Assembly (NCBI GenBank): GCA_024639225.1
Contig: JAHEIS010000011.1
Coordinates: forward strand, 1 to 35,513
Direction of reading: 5' to 3'
Length of the DNA: 35,513 nucleotides
DNA from: Actinomycetes bacterium
GTDB lineage: Bacteria; Actinomycetota; Thermoleophilia; Miltoncostaeales; Miltoncostaeaceae
Shown: positions 8,176-14,868 of the stretch, piece after piece
Layout: the number at the start of each line of letters is the position of its first letter
How positions within the stretch are numbered: the stretch's first letter is position 1
Notes under the pieces: model-generated
Databases searched by the model: none
Seen by the model: only the letters and a program-made list of their open reading frames with translations
Told to the model about the DNA's origin: nothing
Made by a program: the position numbers and the translations under genes

Positions 8176-8366
8176 CCCCCAACCGCGCTCCGACACTCCC
8201 GGCCCGATGCCGAAGGCGGTGGCGGTCGTAGATGGCGTCATGACATCCCGCCGGCATCGCGGGCACGAGCCTTGGCCTGCCCGAGCCTGTTCCCGCGATG
8301 ACCACGGCGGCCGGTGCTTCGCGCGCCAGGTTGATGCCCCCGCCGATGCGAGCGGGGCTCGCGTTG
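8176..8366. other. Gap downstream of the fusion gene
   Basis: No convincing gene. The minus strand holds a stretch with ordinary amino-acid composition (around NASPARIGGGINLAREAP) but without a usable start, stop or family match. It adjoins the ABC-ATPase fossil and may be further debris of decayed genes. Confidence 0.4.
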
Positions 8367-8474
8367 CTGCACGCCGAGTGCCACACCGCGTTCATGCGTC
8401 GACGCCGCTGGGTAGGGCCTGACGAGGCCATCGACACGGAGGCGGCTCGGGTGCTTCGGGTCCGGGTCGCTCAC
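8367..8474 (-). pseudogene. Fossil 5' end of an ABC transporter ATPase gene
   Basis: The minus-strand frame from the GTG at 8474 reads a short leader, then LRVDGLVRPYPAAS and ERGVALGVQ. This matches LHVDGLVKRYANGV and LRGVALDVQ of the intact ATPase gene at 4484-5272. At DNA level 8367-8445 aligns with 5165-5243, same orientation, with 22 of 24 bases identical across the VDGLV-Y core and one compensating gap pair. Homology stops before Walker A, so no functional ATPase can be made. It lies just downstream of the fusion gene, whereas the intact copy lies upstream of it, which suggests an old duplication or rearrangement around that gene. Confidence 0.6.
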
Positions 8475-8590
8475 CGAAGCCGGCTCGCGGCATCGACCGG
8501 CTGTTGATCGGCGAAAGGAGGGCTGCTCCCTGTAGATTGCCGCCCTCTCGGTCCCCAGTTGACCGCACATCCAAGAAGAAAGGTCATTTC

Positions 8591-8992
8591 ATGCCCGCAG
8601 TCGTCGCGCCACTGCTCGCCATTAGCTTCGGTGAGTTCCTGTGGTCCCTGCTGATCATCTACTTCATGATCATCTTTTTCGTCATCCTGTTCCAAGTCAT
8701 CATCGACGTCTTCCAGAGCCCCGATCTCACAGGCTGGGGCAAGGCCGGTTGGACGATTCTGATCTTCGTTGTCCCCTTGATCGGCCTCCTTGCCTACGTG
8801 ATCGCACGCGGTGACAACATGCACCGTCGGCGCGCCCAGGCCGCGAGCGACAGCCAGCAGGCCTTCGACGACTACGTCCGGGACGTCGCCGGCGGAACCG
8901 CGGCGGAGATCGCCGAGGCGAAGAAGCTCCTGGATGCCGGTGCGATCAGCGACGACGAGTTCCAGGCGATCAAGCAGAAGGCCCTCGCCTAG
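8591..8992 (+). CDS. SHOCT-domain membrane protein (PLDc_N-like + SHOCT)
   Basis: 133 aa. Two membrane helices (about 14-40 and 53-73) resemble the PLDc_N/cardiolipin-synthase N-terminal unit, ending in GLLAYVIARGDNM. A short linker leads to a C-terminal SHOCT motif (about 104-132: AAEIAEAKKLLDAGAISDDEFQAIK), a small helical pair thought to mediate oligomerisation or binding. Such proteins are common in Actinomycetota, and their role is unknown. The ATG at 8591 has GAAAGG a few bases upstream; the longer open frame upstream lacks conserved residues. The gene runs toward the MFS exporter and shares a hairpin terminator with it. Confidence 0.88.
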   Translation: MPAVVAPLLAISFGEFLWSLLIIYFMIIFFVILFQVIIDVFQSPDLTGWGKAGWTILIFVVPLIGLLAYVIARGDNMHRRRAQAASDSQQAFDDYVRDVAGGTAAEIAEAKKLLDAGAISDDEFQAIKQKALA

Positions 8993-9019
8993 CCGACCCG
9001 GTCCGGTGGGGCGTGCTGC

Positions 9020-9046
9020 CCCCGGCAGGAGCTATTCCTGCCGGGG
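9020..9046. terminator. Bidirectional hairpin between convergent genes
   Basis: Perfect 11-bp stem CCCCGGCAGGA / TCCTGCCGGGG with a 5-base loop (9031-9035). It lies between the SHOCT gene stop (8992) and the MFS gene, whose stop codon falls in and next to the loop. There is no clear T-run, so this is a structural call. Confidence 0.65.
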
Positions 9047-10636
9047 TGCCGGCACGGCCTCACCCGTCGGCCGGGCCGGCAGGTGGCGCGTGAACATGAG
9101 CGACAGCAGGCTCAGCAGCGCCGCGATGAGCAGTCCGGTCTTCAGTGCAGTCAACTGTGACTCTTCGTAACCCTCGACGAGCGCGTTGACCGTCGGCTCG
9201 TCCACACCGGCCTCACGGGCGCCGTCCCTGACGAGATCCGAGGCCACGAAACTGACGTCCCCTTCGAGGACGATGCTCACCTGATCCCGGACGGGGGCGG
9301 CGATCCGGGGGTCGTTCTCGACGTTTGTCAGGAAGGCTGTCAGGAGTCCACTGATGACCACGGCGCCGACGAGTGCCGTCCCGAGGGACGAGCCGAGCTG
9401 TTGGGCGGTGAACTGCAGACCCCCCGCTTCGCTGCGGTCATTCTCCGCGACCGACGACTGGACGATGTTCCCGATCTGCGAGGCGATCAGCCCCATGCCG
9501 ATGCCGAGAACACCCATGGCCATGCCGAACGTGAGGTTGTTCAACTCGGCGTCAACGGTTCCCAGCAGCGCGAGGCAGGCCACGAGCATGACCACGAACC
9601 CGGCCCTCACGATCGTGCGCGCTGACCAGCGCGAGGCCAGCACCGAACCGGCCATCGCCGTGATGAACAGCGTGACCGAGACCGGCAGCATCCTCACGCC
9701 TGTCTCGAATGCGTCGAGACCCTGAACGATCTGGAGATAGAGCGGGATCGCGAAGAAGACCCCCATCAGGATCAGGTTTTGCGACGCGGCGGTCGTGAGC
9801 CCGGCGCGCAACGGCGCCTGGGCGAAGAGATGCATGTGCACGAGGGGGTCCTCACCGCGCGATTCCCGCCTGCGTTGCCAGTTCCCGAAGATCCACAGCA
9901 GCACGATCCCGCCCGCCACCACGAACGGCGTGGGCGAGAAGCCCACGACCTCGAAGGGCGGATTGCGCGGCGTCAGCCAGCCCCAGCTCGTCGCCTGGAG
10001 AACGCCGAAGACGATCAGGCAGAGCCCCGCCGCGGACAGGGCCGCCCCGACCCCGTCGAGGCGGGAAGTCTTCGCCGCCTTCGCAGGCGCGGGGATGAGC
10101 ATCGGCGCCGCGATGATCACTGCGGCAGCCACGCCGACCTCGCCGACGAACACCAGCCTCCACGTGAGGTTGGCGGTCACCCATCCGCCCAGGAGCGGGC
10201 CGATCGCGATGCCCGCCCCAGCCACCCCGCCGAGGACTCCGAAGGCAAGCGCCCGGTCCCGGCCCTGGTAGCTGCTGGCGGTCAGCGCGACGAGCGCCGG
10301 GAGCACGAGGGCCGCACCGATGCCTTCGAGAAGCGACCAGCCAACCAGCAGCGCGGGGATGCTCCAGGACACCGCCGTTAGCGCCGAGCCCAGCGCGTAG
10401 ATGACGTGTCCGGCCACGAAGATGCGCCGGCGCCCCAGCAGGTCGCCCAGCTTGCCCCCGACGAGCATCAGCGCGGCCATGACCAGGGTGTAGAAGGTGA
10501 TTACGGCCTGGATGGTCGTGACCGAGGAGTCAAAGTCCTCGACCAGCTGACTGATCGAGACGTTCATCACCGCCTGGTCCAGGACCATCAGGAACTGGGC
10601 CGCCGCGAGCACGATCAGGGGTCCCCACCTGCCCAT
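9032..10636 (-). CDS. MFS drug/proton antiporter, DHA2 (EmrB/QacA) family, 14 helices
   Basis: 534 aa, the usual length for 14-TM DHA2 exporters. Visible family marks are the first helix with FLMVLDQAVMNVSI (motif D1-like), motif A GGKLGDLLGRRR between helices 2 and 3, and motif C GVLGGVAGAGIAIGPLLGGW in helix 5. It probably exports small toxic compounds or metabolites by proton antiport. The C-terminal end is encoded within the shared hairpin terminator. It diverges from the Vps62-like gene; the roughly 200 bases between them should hold both promoters, but I see no clear operator. No regulator gene is adjacent. Substrate unknown. Confidence 0.92.
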   Translation of the reverse strand: MGRWGPLIVLAAAQFLMVLDQAVMNVSISQLVEDFDSSVTTIQAVITFYTLVMAALMLVGGKLGDLLGRRRIFVAGHVIYALGSALTAVSWSIPALLVGWSLLEGIGAALVLPALVALTASSYQGRDRALAFGVLGGVAGAGIAIGPLLGGWVTANLTWRLVFVGEVGVAAAVIIAAPMLIPAPAKAAKTSRLDGVGAALSAAGLCLIVFGVLQATSWGWLTPRNPPFEVVGFSPTPFVVAGGIVLLWIFGNWQRRRESRGEDPLVHMHLFAQAPLRAGLTTAASQNLILMGVFFAIPLYLQIVQGLDAFETGVRMLPVSVTLFITAMAGSVLASRWSARTIVRAGFVVMLVACLALLGTVDAELNNLTFGMAMGVLGIGMGLIASQIGNIVQSSVAENDRSEAGGLQFTAQQLGSSLGTALVGAVVISGLLTAFLTNVENDPRIAAPVRDQVSIVLEGDVSFVASDLVRDGAREAGVDEPTVNALVEGYEESQLTALKTGLLIAALLSLLSLMFTRHLPARPTGEAVPAPRQE

Positions 10637-10836
10637 CGCGGCTAGGAGCCCGGGCAGACGTGTCTCAGCCTGACTCTGCCTGCCATCTGCCGCCCTCCGA
10701 TCGGGGCCCGGAGCTTACGCCTGGCCCCCGCGGTACGTCTCACCGTGCCCGTCGGTGACTGGTAGCGTCACGTCGCCTGCATGTTGGGCTCGGTCGCGTC
10801 GGCGCGCGATCGGAACCGAGTATCGGGGAGGACAGT

Positions 10837-12795
10837 TTGGGCGCGGCCTCGCGGAGGGCGGTGGGCACTGTAGTAGCCATCGGGCTGCTTCTGGCCGCGC
10901 TCGTGCCGGCGGCCTTGCAGGCGGCCGAGCTTGATCCGGCCGAACAACGCCTGGCGGATCGTCACTCGCCGATCCTGATGCTCCAGGAGCAGGTCGAGGA
11001 GTGCGACTCCGACGGAGAGGCCTTCGAGCCCATGGACGTCGAGCTGCTGCTCGGAAACCCGCAGATCCTCCTCCGGCAGGTCGGCGAGAGCAATCCGGTC
11101 ATCCTGCGGGGTCCCGACGCAACGGATATCGCCCAGCTCGGCGAGGGCTTCTACCTCGACTTCCCCGGCGACGCTTTGTCACCCGGATGCATCTACGAGC
11201 GCGACTTCCGGCGATACGCCTCCGGGCGGGACCCGGTCGTCTACGCCCACGTCGCATCGCAGCCCGACGCGCCGGGCAAGCTGGCCCTCCAGTATTGGTT
11301 CTACTGGTACTACAACGACTGGAACAACAAGCACGAGGGCGACTGGGAGGGAATCCAGCTCCTTTTCGACGCCTCCACGGCCGAGGAGGCCCTGCGCACC
11401 GATCCCGTGAGCGCCGGGTACGCCCAGCATGAGGGGGGCGAGCGTGCCGACTGGGACGACAACCGGCTCACGCGCCGCGGCGACCACCCGATGGTCTGGC
11501 CGTCGGCGGGATCACACGCCAGCTACTTTTCGCAGGACCTCTACCTCGGCCGCAGCGCAAGCGAGGGCTTCGGGTGCGACGACGCCGGCGGCCCGGCGCG
11601 GGCCATCGAACCCCGGGCCGTCGCGCTGCCGGACGCCGTGGACGACGCCGCCCATCCGCTCGCCTGGCTCAGCTTCGATGGCCGGTGGGGCGAGCGGCAG
11701 TCCGGCCCCTTCAACGGCCCCACCGGTCCGACCGCCAAGGAGCGATGGACGACTCCGGTCGACTGGCACGACAATCTCCGCCGCTCGAGCGTCGCGGTTC
11801 CGGTCGACGTCGACTCAGGCACAGCGGGGGTCGCGGTGTTCTGCGGCGCCGTGGAGTGGGGATCGGAGACACTGATCCTCCTCAAGCTGAACCCCGAGAT
11901 CATCGTGCTCGGGGTGCTTCTCATCGGCTTCCTGCTGAGCTTCGCCTTCCGGCGGACGGATTGGACGCCGGTCTCGCCACTCCCGCTGCGTCGCCGTCGC
12001 CGAGCCGGACAGATCGTCGGGGCCGCTTGGCGCACCTACACCGCGCGACCTCTGCGCTTCGCCGCCGTGAGCCTGATCTACCTCCCCATCTCCCTGCTCG
12101 TCGGCGCCGTCGTCGTCGCGCTGGGACGGATGCCGCTGGTCGGTCCAGCGATCGAGAGCGACCGCGACCTCGGTCCGGTCGGCACCTTCTTCGCCCTGCT
12201 GCTCGGCAGCGCCGGGCATGTCGTCGGGCTCATCGTGGCGGTCGCCGTGGTCGCGCTCATGATGAGAGGGATCGAAGACGGCGAGGAGCCCACCCCAGGC
12301 GCGATGATCGACCGGCTCCGGTCCGAGCGCGGCGATCTGGCCTCCTCCATCGTCCGGGCCGCCGCCATCGTGGTCGGGCTGCTGGTGAGCATCGTCGGAA
12401 TTCCGTGGGCGATCCGGCAGACGGTTCGATACCAGTTCGTCCCGCAGTCGTCGGCCCTGGAGTCGCACGGGGGCCGGAGCGCGCTGGCGCGCAGTAGCGA
12501 ACTGGTCCGCGGCCGATGGCTGCACACGGCGATCGTCATCATCCTGCTCAACGCCGCCGCGGGAGTGGCCGCGTCGCTCATGGCGATGGTCCTGCTCCTG
12601 ACGCTGACCGGGATCCCGCTGTGGCTCTTCTCGATCATCGTGACCCTCGCCTCTGGTGCGATCGTCCCCTTCGCGGCCATCGCCCTCGTTCTGCTCTTCG
12701 GGGACGCGGTGGCAGAGGACGAAAACCTGCCGGCGGCCGACATCACGACGCAGCAGGCAGGCGTGGACGCTCGCCCTGCGGACGCGAGGACATGA
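10837..12795 (+). CDS. Vps62-like secreted domain fused to a multi-pass membrane domain
   Basis: 652 aa. A signal peptide (about 1-30, VVAIGLLLAALVPAALQAA) is followed by a Vps62/DUF946-like domain to about residue 345. Its hallmark aromatic block (QYWFYWYYNDWNNKHEGDWEGIQ, from about 151) is present, as are the HPMVWPSAGSHASYFS and WGERQSGPFNGPTGP motifs. After a helix at about 352-372 comes a basic linker and a domain of about six helices, with SELVRGRW typical of glycerophosphodiester-phosphodiesterase-like membrane domains. The N-terminal part should therefore face outside. The TTG start at 10837 is preceded by GGGGAGGA. Vps62-like domains have no settled bacterial function; cell-envelope or lipid handling is a guess. 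Confidence 0.82.
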   Translation: MGAASRRAVGTVVAIGLLLAALVPAALQAAELDPAEQRLADRHSPILMLQEQVEECDSDGEAFEPMDVELLLGNPQILLRQVGESNPVILRGPDATDIAQLGEGFYLDFPGDALSPGCIYERDFRRYASGRDPVVYAHVASQPDAPGKLALQYWFYWYYNDWNNKHEGDWEGIQLLFDASTAEEALRTDPVSAGYAQHEGGERADWDDNRLTRRGDHPMVWPSAGSHASYFSQDLYLGRSASEGFGCDDAGGPARAIEPRAVALPDAVDDAAHPLAWLSFDGRWGERQSGPFNGPTGPTAKERWTTPVDWHDNLRRSSVAVPVDVDSGTAGVAVFCGAVEWGSETLILLKLNPEIIVLGVLLIGFLLSFAFRRTDWTPVSPLPLRRRRRAGQIVGAAWRTYTARPLRFAAVSLIYLPISLLVGAVVVALGRMPLVGPAIESDRDLGPVGTFFALLLGSAGHVVGLIVAVAVVALMMRGIEDGEEPTPGAMIDRLRSERGDLASSIVRAAAIVVGLLVSIVGIPWAIRQTVRYQFVPQSSALESHGGRSALARSSELVRGRWLHTAIVIILLNAAAGVAASLMAMVLLLTLTGIPLWLFSIIVTLASGAIVPFAAIALVLLFGDAVAEDENLPAADITTQQAGVDARPADART

Positions 12796-12986
12796 GCCGG
12801 TCGGTCGGAGGGTCGCCGGGTTCCCCCGGGTCAACCGGACGCGCGGAAGCGCTTCGATAGACTCGCCGCCCATGGCCGGCCCCCCGGACTCCCGATGGCA
12901 CGGCCTCGGAACCATGACCGCGGTCGCCCGTCGACCGGCGGGGGGCGCCGGCGGGGCAACGTCGTGACGTGCAGAGGAGGGGCGCC

Positions 12987-13382
12987 GTGAACATCTGGGG
13001 CAGTTGGATCATGTTCGCGGCCCTCATGATGGGACTGATGGGCGCCTACAACGCGCTGCAGGGGCTCGCAGCCGTCTTCGCGGACGACTACTACGTCGTC
13101 AACGAGGACGACCTCCTGATCCTCGACTTCACGGTGTGGGGAGTGGTCATGGTGGCGTGGGGCATCGCCCTTCTCGCCGGGGCTCTCGCCCTGTTCCGCG
13201 GTCGGCCCTGGGCCCGCTGGTTCGCTCTGGCAGTCGTGGGCCTGAACGCCGTCGCCCAGGCCGGTTTCCTCGCCGCTTTCCCGCTCTGGAGCACGATCGT
13301 GATCGGCGTGTCGATACTCGTGATCTTCTCTCTCAGCGTCCACTGGGACGACGTCCAAGCCGACCTCGACAGTCCGGGCTGA
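12987..13382 (+). CDS. Small four-helix membrane protein (DUF7144-like)
   Basis: 131 aa with hydrophobic segments at about 5-27, 46-68, 77-97 and 99-117. The order WGSWIMFAALMMGLMGAYNALQGLAAVF, a short DDYYVV loop, then GRPWARWFALAVVGLNAVAQ matches a widespread actinobacterial membrane family of unknown function. The GTG at 12987 is preceded by GAGGAGG six bases upstream; a GTG six codons earlier would lie inside that ribosome-binding site. It follows the Vps62-like gene on the same strand after about 190 bases and is followed by a strong hairpin, so it may be its own unit. Confidence 0.85.
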   Translation: MNIWGSWIMFAALMMGLMGAYNALQGLAAVFADDYYVVNEDDLLILDFTVWGVVMVAWGIALLAGALALFRGRPWARWFALAVVGLNAVAQAGFLAAFPLWSTIVIGVSILVIFSLSVHWDDVQADLDSPG

Positions 13383-13394
13383 GCACCAGCTGTC

Positions 13395-13421
13395 GCAACC
13401 CGGCGCCCGGAACCGGGTTGC
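13395..13421 (+). terminator. Hairpin after the DUF7144-like gene
   Basis: Perfect 9-bp stem GCAACCCGG / CCGGGTTGC with a 9-base loop, starting 13 bases after the stop codon. No T-run follows. A second inverted repeat, GCGTGCCT / AGGCACGC (13447-13454 and 13466-13473), follows before moaA. Confidence 0.55.
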
Positions 13422-13581
13422 GGTTGAGAACGGCGGCGACAGCGGCGCGTGCCTGCCGCCTTCTGAGGCACGCCTCCAGTGGATGCCCCACAACGCTGGC
13501 GCCCAACGCCGCGGACCGGGCCGAGGTGGCGCCCGGATCCCGGCGCTCACAAGACCCGACGTGGAGCACCCGCGGACAGGG

Positions 13582-14595
13582 ATGAGTAACAATGGGATCG
13601 TGGCTGGGGCGGTCGTGGACGGATACGGACGGATCCACCGCGCGCTGCGGCTGTCGGTGACCGACCGCTGCAACCTGCGGTGCCGGTACTGCATGCCGGC
13701 CGAGGGTCTCGGCTGGATCCCCGGGGACGACGTGCTCAGCGACGACGAGTGCGTCCGCCTTGTCGCCATCCTCGCCCGCGCCGGTGTGACAGAGGTCCGG
13801 ATCACCGGAGGCGAGCCGCTCATCCGCCCCGGCCTGGCGGAGCTCGTCGCGCGGCTGCGCGCGATCATCGAGATCGGTGAGATCTCGCTCACCACCAACG
13901 GTGTCCTGCTCGCCGACCAGATCGACGATCTCGTCGCCGCTGGGCTCGACCGGGTCAACGTGAGCGTCGACAGCCTCGACCCGGAGCGCTACGCCGCGAT
14001 CACACGCCGTCGCGATCTCGAGCGGGCCCTCGACGGCCTCGCGGCCTGCGAGCGCCACGCGCAACTACGGCCGATCAAGGTGAACGCTGTCGCGCTGCGC
14101 GGGGTGAGCGAGCACGACGTTCTGCCGCTGGCCGAGCTCGCCCGGCAACGCCCCTATGTCGTGCGTTTCATCGAGGTCATGCCTCTCGATGCTCCCCGCT
14201 CCTGGACCCCGGAGCTGGTGCTCTCGGGCGAGGAGCTGCGCGAGATGATCGGCTCACGCTGGCCGCTGGAGCCGATGCGCCGCGAGCGCCCGTCCGCACC
14301 AGCCACGCACTGGCGCTTCGCTGACGGGGCCGGCGAGGTGCAGTTCGTCGCCCCCGTCACAGAGCCGTTCTGCGCGGCGTGCGACCGACTTCGCCTCACC
14401 GCCGACGGCCAGTTACGGACCTGCCTCTTCGCCGAATGGGAGACCGACCTGCGTACCCCGCTGCGCGCCGGTGCCCCGGATGACGTGCTCGAGAGGGCCG
14501 TCCGCGACGCCGTCCTCCGCAAGGAGGCGGGACATGGCATGAGCGATCCGGCGTGGACCTACCGTGGTCGACCGATGAGCATGATCGGCGGCTGA
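13582..14595 (+). CDS. moaA: GTP 3',8-cyclase (molybdenum cofactor biosynthesis protein A)
   Basis: 337 aa radical-SAM enzyme that, with MoaC, turns GTP into cyclic pyranopterin monophosphate, the first step of molybdenum cofactor synthesis. The N-terminal [4Fe-4S]/SAM motif is C30-NLR-C34-RY-C37. The GGEPLIRP glycine motif, the TTNG strand and NVSVDSLDPERYAAITRR are present. The C-terminal GTP-binding cluster ligands are C264, C267 and C281 in the FCAACDRLRLTADGQLRTCLF stretch. The protein ends in the functionally important Gly-Gly. The ATG at 13582 sits just before the conserved region; the open frame upstream is Arg/Pro-rich and probably untranslated. No other moa gene is adjacent. Confidence 0.95.
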   Translation: MSNNGIVAGAVVDGYGRIHRALRLSVTDRCNLRCRYCMPAEGLGWIPGDDVLSDDECVRLVAILARAGVTEVRITGGEPLIRPGLAELVARLRAIIEIGEISLTTNGVLLADQIDDLVAAGLDRVNVSVDSLDPERYAAITRRRDLERALDGLAACERHAQLRPIKVNAVALRGVSEHDVLPLAELARQRPYVVRFIEVMPLDAPRSWTPELVLSGEELREMIGSRWPLEPMRRERPSAPATHWRFADGAGEVQFVAPVTEPFCAACDRLRLTADGQLRTCLFAEWETDLRTPLRAGAPDDVLERAVRDAVLRKEAGHGMSDPAWTYRGRPMSMIGG

Positions 14596-14868
14596 ACCCG
14601 ACTCGCTGGCGTACTGACCGGCGTCTGGGGCGCCTCTATTGGCGGCGTACCCGGCGGCATCGGCATAGGCGGCATCAGAGCCGCGATCGACCCGCACCGC
14701 GGCCCAGCCGATCGATGCCGCGACCTCCGCGTCCGCGAAGGCCTCGGCGATCGTCTTCGGGAATCGGAAGTGGCGGCGGGTCAGTCGGCACACCCGACCC
14801 TTCGGCGCGGCGAGCGCGCGTCCCTTCAGCGCCGTGGGCCACGATGGGCCGCAGGCGCGAGAGACGAC
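14596..14868 (-). other. Gap moaA / membrane hydrolase with a possible small minus-strand ORF
   Basis: On the minus strand a frame from 14793 runs into and antisense to the moaA end. Its first 65 residues (RFPKTIAEAFADAEVAAS, later Ala/Tyr-rich DAAYADAAGYAAN) look protein-like, and the rest looks like antisense noise. No family is recognised. It may be a gene remnant. Otherwise this gap separates two convergent genes. Confidence 0.25.

Noticed and set aside
13383-13581. Molybdenum cofactor riboswitch upstream of moaA
   Set aside because: Two hairpins are present, but I could not find the conserved Moco RNA sequence elements; they are better explained as a terminator plus a simple inverted repeat.
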